DNA from: CADEEN01 sp963706685
GTDB lineage: Bacteria > Pseudomonadota > Gammaproteobacteria > Burkholderiales > Burkholderiaceae_C
NCBI GenBank assembly: GCA_963706685.1
Contig: CAVPMY010000002.1
Location: forward strand, 1-64,000
Length of the DNA: 64,000 nucleotides
Direction: 5' to 3'
Position numbers and translations under genes: made by a program. This document shows, piece by piece, positions 18,464 to 27,899 of the stretch; the first letter of the stretch is position 1, and every line of letters starts with the position of its first letter. The notes below the pieces were generated by a model that was not told the origin of the DNA, searched no databases, and saw only the letters and a program-made list of their open reading frames with translations.

Positions 18464-20374
18464 TCAAGCCTTGGTGCGGATGGCCTGCTCGATCCTCTCG
18501 GCGAAGGATTCGAGGCTCATCACACCGAGGTCTTGGTTTCCCCGGGCGCGCACTGCAACGGTACCGTTGGCCTTCTCCTTGTCGCCAACGACAAGAATGA
18601 ACGGCACCTTCTGCAAAGAATGCTCACGGATTTTATACGTGATTTTTTCATTCCGCAAATCAGATCGCGCTCTAACTCCTTGTTTTTGCAGCGATTTCAC
18701 GACCGTTTCGGCGTAGTCAGCGTGTCCGTCGGTGATCGTGGCCAGCACCACCTGCTCGGGCGCCAGCCAGGCGGGCAAGGCGCCCGCGTGTTGCTCGATC
18801 AGGATGCCGATGAAACGCTCCAGGCTGCCGACGATGGCCCGGTGCAGCATCACCGGCGCCTTGCGCTCGCTGCTTTCCGTTACGTATTCGGCGCCGAGCA
18901 ACCCGGCCATTGAAAAATCGACCTGCATCGTGCCGCACTGCCAGGGGCGGCCGAGCGCGTCCTTGAGCGTGTATTCGATCTTCGGGCCGTAGAAGGCACC
19001 GTCGCCCGGGTGCGACCTCGAATTCGACGCCCGAGCGGCGCAGGCTTTCCATCAGCGCGAATTCGGCCTTGTCCCAGACCTCGTCCGAGCCGATGCGCGC
19101 CGCCGGCCGCGTCGCCACCTTGTAGATGATGTCCGTGAAGCCGAAGTCCGCGTACACGCGCTGCAGCAGCGCCGTGTAGGCCACGCACTCGTCGAGAATC
19201 ATGTCCTCGGTGCAGAAGACGTGGCCGTCGTCCTGCGTGAAGCCGCGCACGCGCATGATGCCGTGCAGCCCGCCCGTCGGCTCGTTGCGGTGGCACTGGC
19301 CGAACTCGCCGTAGCGCAGCGGCAGGTCGCGATAACTCTTGATGCCCTGCTTGAAGATCAGGATGTGGCCCGGGCAGTTCATCGGCTTCAAGGCGTAGTC
19401 GCGCTTTTCCGACTCCGTCGTGAACATGTGGTCGCGGTACTTGTCCCAGTGACCCGTCTTCTCCCACAGCGCGCGGTCGAGGATCTGCGGACCCTTGACT
19501 TCGAGATAACCGTTGTCGCGGTAGACGCGGCGCATGTACTGCTCGACCTCCTGCCACACCGTCCAGCCCTTGGGATGCCAGAACACCGTGCCCGGGGCTG
19601 TGCTCGTCGAGGTGAAACAGGTCGAGCTCGCGGCCGAGCTTGCGGTGGTCGCGCTTCTCGGCCTCCTCGAGCATCGTCAGGTACTGCTGCAGCTCTTCCT
19701 TCGTCGCCCAGGCCGTGCCGTAGATGCGTTGCAGCATCTCGTTGCGGTGGTCGCCGCGCCAGTACGCGCCGGCCACCTTCATCAGCTTGAAATGCTTCAG
19801 CTTGCCCGTGCGACGGCACATGCGGGCCGCGGCACAGATCTTCGAAGCGGCCTTCGCGGTACAGCGACACGTCTTCGCCGGCCGGGATGCTGGCGATGAT
19901 CTCGGCCTTGTAGTGTTCGCCAAGGCTCTTGAAATACGCCACCGCCTCGTCGCGCGGCAATACGCGGCGCTCGACCTTCTCGTCCTTCTTCGCCAGCTCC
20001 GTCATCTTGGCTTCGATGGCCACCAGGTCGTCGGGCGTGAACGGGCGCTTGTATGAAAAGTCGTAGTAGAAGCCGTTGTCGATCACCGGTCCGATCGTCA
20101 CCTGCGCCTCGGGGAACAGCTCCTTGACGGCATAGGCCAGCAGGTGCGCCGTCGAGTGGCGGATCAGCTCGAGGCCGTCGGCGCCCTTGTCGGTGACGAT
20201 GGCCACTTGTGCATCGCGCTCGATGCGGTGGCTCAGATCGACCAGCTTGCCGTCGACGCGGCCGCCGAGGGCCGCCTTGGCCAAGCCGGCGCCGATCGAC
20301 GACGCCACCTCGGCCACCGTCACGGGCCCGGCGTACTCGCGTTTCGAGCTATCCGGCAATTGAATCGAAATCAT
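18464..20374 (-). CDS. thrS: Threonyl-tRNA synthetase (frameshifted)
   Basis: Class IIa synthetase. TGS domain from MISIQLPDSSKREYAGPVTV; editing domain with the metal motif HSTAHLLAYAVKELFP. In the catalytic core, motif 2 is GQCHRNEPTGGLHGIMRVRG near the zinc Cys in LKPMNCPGHILIFKQ. The anticodon-binding domain ends SFAERIEQAIRTKA. Frame changes lie near 19835, 19595, 19010 and about 18920; together the pieces give the full family length of about 635 residues. The leader carries a Thr-rich peptide and a terminator (separate entries). First gene of the thrS-infC-rpmI-rplT-pheST-ihfA run. Confidence 0.95.
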
Positions 20375-20396
20375 GGCAACAACCTTCGGAAAAGAA

Positions 20397-20420
20397 AAAG
20401 CGCGGGCTGGGCCGCGCTTT
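20397..20420 (-). terminator. Terminator hairpin in the thrS leader
   Basis: Arms AAAGCGCGG and CCGCGCTTT form a perfect 9-bp stem with a 6-base loop, followed on the minus strand by TTTCTTTTCC, only 22 bases before the thrS ATG. A terminator placed there makes sense only as a conditional one, and its upstream arm can pair with an earlier GTTCGCGC. Confidence 0.8.
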
Positions 20421-20465
20421 CTGTCAAGGGGAAAGGGGAAAAACTCGGTGGACGTGCGCGAACCA

Positions 20466-20513
20466 CTACACCGCGTCAGCGGTGCCGAAAGTTCGCGGTG
20501 TCATAACCGTCAT
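20466..20513 (-). CDS. Threonine-rich leader peptide of thrS
   Basis: A 15-codon frame, MTVMTPRTFGTADAV then TAG, too short for routine gene calling. Thr codons stand at positions 2, 5, 8 and 11 and use all four synonyms (ACG, ACA, ACT, ACC), about five times the density expected. AAAGG and GAG lie just before the first ATG; a second in-frame ATG is codon 4. It overlaps an RNA segment CGCGAAC (20491-20497) that pairs with GTTCGCG (20457-20463). That second segment can alternatively pair with the terminator arm. This is the geometry of transcription attenuation by ribosome stalling at Thr codons when charged tRNA-Thr is short. Inferred from sequence; not tested. Confidence 0.7.
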   Translation of the reverse strand: MTVMTPRTFGTADAV

Positions 20514-20561
20514 GCCTTTCTCGCCCTTGTGGGTTGATCTGGCCGGATTCTAACCAAACAC

Positions 20562-21047
20562 TCAGACGATTCGGAAAAGGTTATTGCCTTCGACACGCAC
20601 GCGGTCACCGATACGCAGGCCACCGGACTCCTGGAAATCGAAGCGGCGTGTACTGCCGTCGTCGAGCGTCACCGTGATGCGCACACCCCCCCGCTCGCGG
20701 CGCGCGTTCTTCTCGATCTCGTGGCCGATGATCGCGCCGCCCACGGCCCCGACGGCGGCGCCGACGTTCTTCTCCGAGGCTGTATCACCGATCTGACGGC
20801 CGATCACCGCACCAATGATGCCGCCCAGAATCGCACCGGTGCCGCGCGGTGTGTCCTTGTCCAGTGCTTCGATGCTGCGCACCGAACCGTAGGCCACGAA
20901 GGTGGGCGCGCTCGCGGCGTTGTCGGCTACTGGCATCGTCGAGCTGTTGGGCGGTGTGCCCTGCGCCGGCGTGCCCGCACAGGCGCCCAGGGCCAGTGCA
21001 AAGCCAATGGTGATGCCGATCCCAGTCTGGCGATAGTTTGTGTTCAT
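20562..21047 (-). CDS. Glycine-zipper outer-membrane lipoprotein (SlyB / 17-kDa antigen type)
   Basis: A 161-residue exported lipoprotein. The signal peptide MNTNYRQTGIGITIGFALAL leads to a lipobox ending GAC, so the mature N-terminal Cys is at about residue 24. The centre is a glycine-zipper membrane segment: GTGAILGGIIGAVIGRQIGD then VGAAVGAVGGAIIGHEIEKN. The C-terminal part (RITVTLDDGSTRRFDF, LRIGDRVRVEGNNLFRIV) is the small beta domain of this family. It probably sits in the outer membrane. In-frame codons upstream of ATG 21047 are ignored because the signal peptide starts there. Monocistronic, divergent from the fumarase gene. Confidence 0.85.
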   Translation of the reverse strand: MNTNYRQTGIGITIGFALALGACAGTPAQGTPPNSSTMPVADNAASAPTFVAYGSVRSIEALDKDTPRGTGAILGGIIGAVIGRQIGDTASEKNVGAAVGAVGGAIIGHEIEKNARRERGGVRITVTLDDGSTRRFDFQESGGLRIGDRVRVEGNNLFRIV

Positions 21048-21187
21048 CGCTTGCTCCTGTGTACTTGCTGCTGATCTGCGACCACGCTGCAACGCGCGCC
21101 GCCGCATTCTGGTTGAACGGCTTTTCACCGGCCGGGTCTCCTCCTGGCGGCACAATTCGCATTGTTTCTACCCGCGGAGCCCACGCC

Positions 21188-22720
21188 ATGCCCACCACCA
21201 CCATCCGCCGCGACGACCTGATCGAAACCGTGCGCGCCGCGTTGCAGTACATCAGCTACTACCACCCGGCCGACTACATCACGCACCTGGCGCGGGCCTA
21301 CGAACGCGAGCAGAGCGCCGCTGCCAAGGACGCGATCGCGCAGATCCTGACCAACTCGCGCATGTGCGCCGAAGGCAAGCGCCCGGTCTGCCAGGACACC
21401 GGCATCGTCAACGTCTTCCTCGAAGTCGGCATGGACGTGCGCTGGGAAGGCTTCGGCGCAGGCGGGCTGCAGGAGGCAGTGGACGAAGGCGTGCGCCGCG
21501 CGTATCTCGATCCCGACAACAAGCTGCGCGGCTCGATCGTCGATGACCCGCTGTTCACGCGCAAGAACACCAAGGACAACACACCCGCCGTGCTGGCGAC
21601 GACGATCGTGCCCGGCAACAAGCTCGGTGTCGGCGTCGCCGCCAAGGGCGGCGGCTCGGAGATGAAGAGCAACTTCACGATGTTGAAAGCCAGCGACTCG
21701 CTGGTCGACTGGGTGATGAAGACCGTGCCGACGATGGGCGCCGGCTGGTGCCCGCCGGGCATGCTCGGCATCGGCGTCGGCGGCACGGCCGAGAAGGCGC
21801 TGTCGATGGCCAAGGAAGCGCTGATGGACGACATCGACATGTTCGAGCTGCTGCAGCGCGGGCCGAAGACCGACCTGGAGAAGCTGCGTGTCGAGCTCTA
21901 CGAGAAGGTCAACGCACTGGGCATCGGCGCGCAGGGCCTCGGCGGCCTGACGACCGTGCTCGACGTCAAGATCAAGACCTGGCCAACGCATGCCGTCGGC
22001 AAGGCGGTCGGCATGATCCCCAACTGCGCCGCGACGCGCCATGCGCACGTGGTGATGGACGGCTCGGGCCCGGCCTACCTCGAGCCGCCGAGCCTGGACC
22101 TGTGGCCCGACGTGCACTGGCAGCCCGACTACAACAAGAGCAAGAAGGTCGATCTCGACAAGTTGACCAAGCAAGAGGTCGCAAGCTGGAAGCCCGGCGA
22201 CACGCTGCTGCTGAGCGGCAAGATGCTGACCGGCCGCGACGCCGCGCACAAGCGCATCCAGGACATGCTGGCCAAGGGCGAGAAGCTGCCGGTGGACTTC
22301 ACCAACCGCGTGATCTACTACGTCGGTCCGGTCGATCCGGTGCGCGATGAAGTGATGGGCCCGGCGGGCCCGACCACTGCCACGCGCATGGACAAGTTCA
22401 CCGAGATGATGCTGGCCGAAACCGGCCTGATCTCGATGATCGGCAAGGCCGAGCGCGGGCCGACCGGCATCGAGGCGATCAAGAAGCACAAGAGCGCCTA
22501 CCTGATGGCCGTCGGCGGCGCGGCGTACCTCGTCTCGAAGGCGATCAAGGGCGCGAAGGTCGTCGCCTTTGCCGACCTCGGCATGGAAGCGATCTACGAG
22601 TTCGACGTCAAGGACATGCCCGTCACCGTGGCCGTCAGCGCCGACGGCACGAGCGTGCACAACACCGGGCCGAGGGAATGGCAGGCCAAGATCGGCAAGA
22701 TTCCGGTGGTGATCGCGTGA
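21188..22720 (+). CDS. Fumarate hydratase class I
   Basis: A 510-residue iron-sulfur fumarase interconverting fumarate and malate in the TCA cycle. Start MPTTTIRRDDLIETVRAALQ with GGAG nine bases upstream. Conserved segments include RPVCQDTGIVNVFLEVG, with the first cluster Cys, then GGGSEMKSNFTMLKASDS and GMIPNCAATRHAHVVMDGSG, with another cluster Cys. The C-terminal beta domain begins near TGRDAAHKRIQDMLAKGEKL. Being oxygen-sensitive, this type suits low-oxygen growth. Intact and full length. Confidence 0.95.
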   Translation: MPTTTIRRDDLIETVRAALQYISYYHPADYITHLARAYEREQSAAAKDAIAQILTNSRMCAEGKRPVCQDTGIVNVFLEVGMDVRWEGFGAGGLQEAVDEGVRRAYLDPDNKLRGSIVDDPLFTRKNTKDNTPAVLATTIVPGNKLGVGVAAKGGGSEMKSNFTMLKASDSLVDWVMKTVPTMGAGWCPPGMLGIGVGGTAEKALSMAKEALMDDIDMFELLQRGPKTDLEKLRVELYEKVNALGIGAQGLGGLTTVLDVKIKTWPTHAVGKAVGMIPNCAATRHAHVVMDGSGPAYLEPPSLDLWPDVHWQPDYNKSKKVDLDKLTKQEVASWKPGDTLLLSGKMLTGRDAAHKRIQDMLAKGEKLPVDFTNRVIYYVGPVDPVRDEVMGPAGPTTATRMDKFTEMMLAETGLISMIGKAERGPTGIEAIKKHKSAYLMAVGGAAYLVSKAIKGAKVVAFADLGMEAIYEFDVKDMPVTVAVSADGTSVHNTGPREWQAKIGKIPVVIA

Positions 22721-22921
22721 GCTGAGCGCGTGAGCCGAGTCGAGCCACGATCGCCGTTCGAGACCATGGAGAACTTGACAAGACCTGTTTGCAGAAATAG
22801 TTGACGCCAATAGTTGGCGCGATCAGTGCCGAGCGGGTTTACCTGTGCCCGCTGCGCACAACAAAATGTCCGCTGCTCGACGCAACTCAGACGTCGATGA
22901 CCGCAGAACAGGGAAAACAAC

Positions 22922-23254
22922 ATGCATGACTCGGTGATCGCGCGCTGCCTTGCTGTGGCTTGCGTCGCGTTGGGCGCCACGGCAGTTCAGGCCAACGAAC
23001 CTACGCAGCAGCAAAAGGCCGGCCGCTTCCAGCTCATTCAAGGCGAGTACCGGCTTGTCACCGCTCGCGGTGAAGAGTTCAAACGCAAGGAGCTGCTGAA
23101 GATCGACAGTGCCACCGGTGAGGTCTTCGTCTGCACGATGAATCAGTTCGATGGCAAGGCGCGTGGCAAGCCTGGCAAGGTCTTTCAGAAGGCGACGTGC
23201 GAACCTTTTGAGCGCGAGCAATCTTTCGACGCCGACATCGACCAGCGACCCTGA
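22922..23254 (+). CDS. Small secreted protein of unknown function
   Basis: 110 residues. A clear signal peptide, MHDSVIARCLAVACVALGAT, probably ends after AVQA. The mature part is hydrophilic and begins NEPTQQQKAGRFQLIQGEYR, with a repeat-like beta pattern (YRLVTARGEEFKRKELLKID) and two Cys (VFVCTMNQFD, KATCEPF) that could form a disulfide in the periplasm. GGGAAAACAAC precedes the ATG. I do not recognise the family. The 200 bases upstream, after the fumarase gene, hold nothing else I can identify. Confidence 0.7.
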   Translation: MHDSVIARCLAVACVALGATAVQANEPTQQQKAGRFQLIQGEYRLVTARGEEFKRKELLKIDSATGEVFVCTMNQFDGKARGKPGKVFQKATCEPFEREQSFDADIDQRP

Positions 23255-23385
23255 ACGGCCCAGCGGCCACTGACTGAACGACGCCGGCCCCGGCACCGGC
23301 GCGCGCACCTGCACAAGGCGCGGCCCTCCCCGGTCGTGCTGTCACGAACCTTGCGACAATCGTCCGTCGCAGCGTTGACAGCACC

Positions 23386-24723
23386 ATGCCCACCCACATC
23401 CTCCAATCCCTCCCGAACGCCGAACGCGTCGGCATCGCCTTCTCCGGCGGCCTCGATACCAGCGCCGCCGTGCTGTGGATGCGCCGGCGAGGCGCCATCC
23501 CCTGCGCCTACACCGCGCACCTCGGCCAGCCCGACGAAAGCGACTACGACGAAATTCCGCGCAAGGCGAAAGCCTACGGCGCCGAGATCGCGCGCCTCGT
23601 CGATTGCCGGCCGCAGCTCGTCGCCGAGGGCATCGCCGCCATCCAGTGCTGCGCCTTCCACATCAGCACCGGTGGCGCGACCTACTTCAACACCACGCCG
23701 CTCGGCCGTGCAGTCACCGGCACGGCGCTGGTGATCGCGATGCGCGAGGACGGCGTCGACATCTGGGGCGACGGCAGCACCTACAAGGGCAACGACATCG
23801 AGCGCTTCTACCGCTACGGCCTGCTCGCCAATCCGAAGCTGCGCATCTACAAACCCTGGCTCGACCAGGCCTTCATCGACGAGCTCGGCGGCCGCAAGGA
23901 GATGAGCGAGTTCCTGATCGCCAACGGCTTCGACTACAAGATGAGCGTCGAGAAGGCGTACAGCACCGACTCGAACATGCTCGGCGCGACGCACGAGGCC
24001 AAGGATCTCGAGTTCCTCAACGCCGGCCTGCACATCGTCAAGCCGATCATGGGCGTGGCCTTCTGGCGCGACGACGTGAAGGTCAAGGCTGAGACGGTGT
24101 CAGTGCGCTTCGACGAAGGCGTGCCGGTGGCGCTCAACGGCAAGACCTCTGCCGACGCGGTGGCGCTGTTCGACGAAGCCAACCGCATCGGCGGCCGTCA
24201 CGGCCTGGGCATGTGCGACCAGATCGAGAACCGCATCATCGAAGCCAAGAGCCGCGGCATCTACGAGGCGCCGGGCATGGCGCTGCTGCACATCGCCTAC
24301 GAGCGGCTGGTCACCGGCATCCACAACGAAGACACGATCGAGCAGTACCGCAGCCATGGCCGCCGCCTGGGCAAGCTGCTCTATCACGGCCGCTGGTTCG
24401 ACCCGCAGGCGCTGATGCTGCGCGAGACCGCACAACGCTGGGTGGCGCGCGCGATCACCGGCGAAGTGACGCTCGAATTGCGGCGCGGCAACGACTACTC
24501 GATCATGAACACTGAGAGCCCCAATCTCACTTATCACCCGGAACGGCTGACGATGGAAAGCGGCGCCGGCTCGTTCAGCGCCGCCGACCGCATCGGCCAG
24601 CTCTCGATGCGCAACCTCGACATCGACGACACGCGCGACAAGCTCGGCGTGTACACGCGCGCCGGGCTGCTCGGTAGCGACGACGGCACGATCCCGCTGC
24701 TGGGCAAACAGCACAAGTCGTAG
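23386..24723 (+). CDS. argG: Argininosuccinate synthase (E. coli-type)
   Basis: 445 residues; joins citrulline and aspartate using ATP in arginine biosynthesis. The ATP-pyrophosphatase P-loop is RVGIAFSGGLDTSAAV near residues 14-29. GDGSTYKGNDIERFYRYGLL is the citrulline/aspartate-binding region. The length and the long C-terminal part are those of the argG type 2 subfamily rather than the 400-residue type. Monocistronic here. Intact. Confidence 0.97.
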   Translation: MPTHILQSLPNAERVGIAFSGGLDTSAAVLWMRRRGAIPCAYTAHLGQPDESDYDEIPRKAKAYGAEIARLVDCRPQLVAEGIAAIQCCAFHISTGGATYFNTTPLGRAVTGTALVIAMREDGVDIWGDGSTYKGNDIERFYRYGLLANPKLRIYKPWLDQAFIDELGGRKEMSEFLIANGFDYKMSVEKAYSTDSNMLGATHEAKDLEFLNAGLHIVKPIMGVAFWRDDVKVKAETVSVRFDEGVPVALNGKTSADAVALFDEANRIGGRHGLGMCDQIENRIIEAKSRGIYEAPGMALLHIAYERLVTGIHNEDTIEQYRSHGRRLGKLLYHGRWFDPQALMLRETAQRWVARAITGEVTLELRRGNDYSIMNTESPNLTYHPERLTMESGAGSFSAADRIGQLSMRNLDIDDTRDKLGVYTRAGLLGSDDGTIPLLGKQHKS

Positions 24724-24807
24724 CCGCCGAGCACGATGCGGACGTGTTCGGCAACACGTTCGTCGTATCCGACCCCGGGTCTTTTCTGGCCCATCGCGCT
24801 GCGTCAA

Positions 24808-25122
24808 TCACATATCGATCGCTTCTGCGACTTCGATCGAGCCGCCCGCAGCGAGGATCGGACATTTCTTGGCGTGCGCCAGTGCATCCTTCAGGGTCGC
24901 CGCTTCGACGAGCGAGTAGCCGCTGGCCGGGTTGGCGCCGCCGTTGTCGCTCACCGAGCCGTCGGGGTTGACCGTCGACGACTTGCCGACAGGGTTGCCG
25001 CCATCGACCAGCGCGCTGCCGATGCCACTCATCCATTTGCCCCAGGCATCCATCACCTTGGCCTTCTCGGCGTCGGTCTTCGGGTGGCTGCCGCCGTGAA
25101 ACACATACAAATACTTCGCCAT
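24808..25122 (-). CDS. YCII-related domain protein
   Basis: About 104 residues: MAKYLYVFHGGSHPKTDAEK, with the YCII fold's conserved centre MDAWGKWMSGIGSALVDGGN and the end GYSLVEAATLKDALAHAKKC followed by a Pro-Ile strand. The DGPF/YCII family is a small ferredoxin-like fold often encoded near ECF sigma factors; none is present here. The function is unknown. ATG 25122 is chosen because GGAG lies eight bases upstream; a GTG two codons earlier is also in frame. Confidence 0.8.
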   Translation of the reverse strand: MAKYLYVFHGGSHPKTDAEKAKVMDAWGKWMSGIGSALVDGGNPVGKSSTVNPDGSVSDNGGANPASGYSLVEAATLKDALAHAKKCPILAAGGSIEVAEAIDM

Positions 25123-25259
25123 GATCACTCTCCATCTTGATTGCTGAACGCACGCCGTCTATTGGGTGCCCGCTATCGACCGCTTGGCCGATGCATTGAA
25201 GCGTAGTGCGGCAGCTTCACAGCGTCACTGAGCAATCTGCAGAGAATTCGGCGCCGCCG

Positions 25260-25276
25260 TTGTGCAGTCTGCACAA
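25260..25276. promoter_or_regulatory. Perfect dyad just upstream of the PucR-type regulator
   Basis: TTGTGCAGTCTGCACAA is an 8-bp perfect inverted repeat around one base, ending seven bases before ATG 25283. Its position over the expected ribosome-binding site suggests an operator, most simply for self-repression by the adjacent regulator. No Shine-Dalgarno motif is visible there. Confidence 0.5.
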
Positions 25277-25282
25277 TGGGCC

Positions 25283-26584
25283 ATGGCCGCCCATCACCTG
25301 ACGCCGATGCACGCCGTGCTGGCTCGGCTCGCTGAGCGGCCGCAACTGCCCGCTGCGGTCGCACACCTGCGCGAGCATGCAGACGCGATCCATGCCGAAT
25401 TGCGCAGCATCGTGCTGGCCGAGATCCCCGCCTTCACCGAGTCGCACGACGACGCGACGCTGGTCGAACTCGACGCGCAGCACCGCCTGCATCTGGCCGA
25501 AATCATTCGCCTTCTCGAAGGCGGCGCGGTCGGCGACCTCGGCTTCGTTCGCGATCACGCGCGGCTGCGCGCCGAGCACAGGTTCCCATTGGAGGCGCTG
25601 CTGCACGCTTATCGCTGCAGCCAGAAGGTGTTGTCGCGCCGGCTGCGCGACGCGGCGTTGAGTTCGGCCGCTTCCGACGACGCGGCGCGCGAGGCCGTCG
25701 CCGCGATGGCCGACTTCACGATCGAATACACGGACGCGGTCAGCACGGTGGCCTCAGCCGCCTACGTCGAGCGAATCCGGCTGCTCGCCGACGTCGCCGG
25801 CGACGAGCGCGCGCAGTTGCTCGATATCCTGCTCGACGGCTATGACGAATCGGACGCCCGCGTGGCCGCGATCCTGCGGGGTGCCGGCTATCTGGGCGCG
25901 CGAAAGGCCTTCTGCGTCGTGCTCGCGCAATCTGTCGACGCCACCGAGATGGACAACCCGGCGCGTGCGCGCCGCCTGGCCGACGCCATCGACCAGCTGG
26001 TGCCCGACGGACTGGCGCGCCGACTCGTCGACGTGCGCGGCGGCAAGGTCGTCGCAGTCTTTTCCGGCGTCGGCCGCGCATCGGGCTGGACGCGACCAAA
26101 CAATTCCCTGGCGATGCGCATCGCCACCGACATGGCCGGCGCCGGCAACGCGGTGCTGATCGGCGTCAGCGGCGACGTGACGTCGACATCACGCGTGCCA
26201 ACCGCGCACCGGCAGGCCATGCTGGCATTGCGCTTGACCGCGCTGACGCGCCGCGTGGTGGCATTCGCGTCGATTCCGTTGCGCCAGCTGATGATCCACC
26301 TCGCCGGCGAGCAACTGCAACACCTGCTGCCGCCGTGGGCGAGCGAGTTCCATCGCGCCGACGACGAGCTCGGCGGCGCCCTGAGCGCGACGCTGCGCGC
26401 CTACGCGGATGCCGACATGAACGTGCTCAAGGCCGCGCTGCGGCTGGCGGTGCACCCGAACACGGTGTATGCGCGCATGAAGCGCATTGGCGACGTCACC
26501 GGGCTCAATCCGCGCGGCTACGACGCGCTGACCGATCTGATCACGGTAGCCGATGCGCGGGTCGCTGTGTTGCCGGCGACTTGA
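25283..26584 (+). CDS. PucR/CdaR-type helix-turn-helix transcriptional regulator
   Basis: About 433 residues. The N-terminal half is helical (RsbR/PucR-like input, LPLEALLHAYRCSQKVLSRR region, residues 90-130). A central GGDEF-like fold follows around residues 200-300, and a C-terminal PucR HTH: LRAYADADMNVLKAALRLAV then HPNTVYARMKRIGDVTGLNP. The HxNTVxYRxxRI-type signature identifies the family, which controls purine, diacid or amine catabolism. No target operon is adjacent: the neighbours are a divergent YCII gene and a convergent MscS gene. ATG 25283 follows a dyad; a GTG at 25262 is in frame but lies within that dyad. Confidence 0.8.
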   Translation: MAAHHLTPMHAVLARLAERPQLPAAVAHLREHADAIHAELRSIVLAEIPAFTESHDDATLVELDAQHRLHLAEIIRLLEGGAVGDLGFVRDHARLRAEHRFPLEALLHAYRCSQKVLSRRLRDAALSSAASDDAAREAVAAMADFTIEYTDAVSTVASAAYVERIRLLADVAGDERAQLLDILLDGYDESDARVAAILRGAGYLGARKAFCVVLAQSVDATEMDNPARARRLADAIDQLVPDGLARRLVDVRGGKVVAVFSGVGRASGWTRPNNSLAMRIATDMAGAGNAVLIGVSGDVTSTSRVPTAHRQAMLALRLTALTRRVVAFASIPLRQLMIHLAGEQLQHLLPPWASEFHRADDELGGALSATLRAYADADMNVLKAALRLAVHPNTVYARMKRIGDVTGLNPRGYDALTDLITVADARVAVLPAT

Positions 26585-26594
26585 TCGGCGTCGG

Positions 26595-27895
26595 TCAGGG
26601 CGCAGAGGACAGCGCGCCGGCGTTGTGCAGCACACGCTGCGGATACGGGATCTGGACGCCTGCGGCGTTGAGCGTGCGCAGGATCGCCAGGTTGACGTCG
26701 CTGCGCACGTTGCCCTGGCCGTTGTGCGGGTCGTTCGATCCAGAACCAGATCGACAGCTCCAGGCCGTCGGCGGCGAACGAGGACAGCTGCACGCCGGGC
26801 GCCGGATCGGCAATGACACGCGGCACCGTGGCGATGGCGCTGGCCAGGCGCGGCATCAGCAGGTCGAGGTCGGTACCGTAGGCCACCTGAACCGTGGTGT
26901 TGATCGCCACCTTCGGGTCGGCCAGCGACGAGTTCTCGACGCGCTGCGTGATCAGCATCTCGTTGGGCACGATCGACTCGCGACCGCTCAGCGCGCGAAT
27001 GACGGTGTAGCGCGTGCTGATGTCGGTGATGCGGCCCTCGAAGCCGTCGATCTTGACCATGTCGCCGATGCGCAAGCGAGCGCTCAGCCAGGATGACGAA
27101 GCCGCTGACATAGTTGGCGGCCAGCTTCTGCAGACCGAAGCCGATGCCGACGCCGAGCGCGCCGCCGAGCACGCCGAACGCACCCAGCGGAATGCCCGCG
27201 GCAGTCAATGCAAACAGCACGCCGACCAGCAACAGCAAGGCGCGCAGCGGCGTTGGCGGCAATCTTGCGCAGCGACAGGTTGTCCGAGCGCGGCGCCGCC
27301 AACAGACGCGACTCGATCGCCGCCGACATCCACAGCACACCCACCAGCACGATGACGGCCGACAACGCGCCCTCGACCAGGCTGCGCAGGCTGACTTCGC
27401 TGCCGCCCAGCGTCCAGCGGATGTTCTCCATCTCGGCCAGCACCAGCGGCAGCAGCCGGTGATCCAGAGCACCAGCATGATCCACACCAGCCAAGAGATC
27501 GTGCGCTCGATCACGCGCACGGCGTGCGATAGCGGAAAGGCGACGCGCAGTACCCGCACCGCCACACGAATGACGACCAGCGAGGCCAGGATCGGCACCG
27601 CCAGACCTGGAATACCGCCAGGGCCTGCGTCTTGGCCAGTATCCAGCGCGCCAAAACGCCAGGCCAAGGCACGCCATCACCGGGAACAGCACGCCATCGA
27701 CGATGCGCTTGCCGAACCAGACACTGGGCGGCTGCGGCAGCGCTGCCGTGCAAGGCGCGAACGATGACCCAGGCCGCGCCCAGAGCAGGCCGCCAGCACG
27801 GCCAGCTCGATCAGCGCGCCCGGCCTGGTCAGCGTGTCAACCAGCTCGGCGAGGTCGGCCACCGGCGCGACGGCCGCACTGCCCGCAGCGACCAT
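26595..27895 (-). CDS. MscS-family mechanosensitive channel (frameshifted)
   Basis: Inner-membrane channel that opens under hypo-osmotic stress. Start MVAAGSAAVAPVADLAELVD four bases after the deacetylase stop. Several N-terminal membrane helices are spread over three frames. The diagnostic pore and beta domain are clear: RLRIGDMVKIDGFEGRITDI then SGRESIVPNEMLITQRVENS. The cytoplasmic vestibule includes VQVAYGTDLDLLMPRLASAI and ends ILRTLNAAGVQIPYPQRVLH. Frame changes lie near 27770, 27630, 27450, 27250, 27090 and 26735. It converges on the PucR gene with a ten-base gap. Confidence 0.85.
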
Positions 27896-27899
27896 CACG

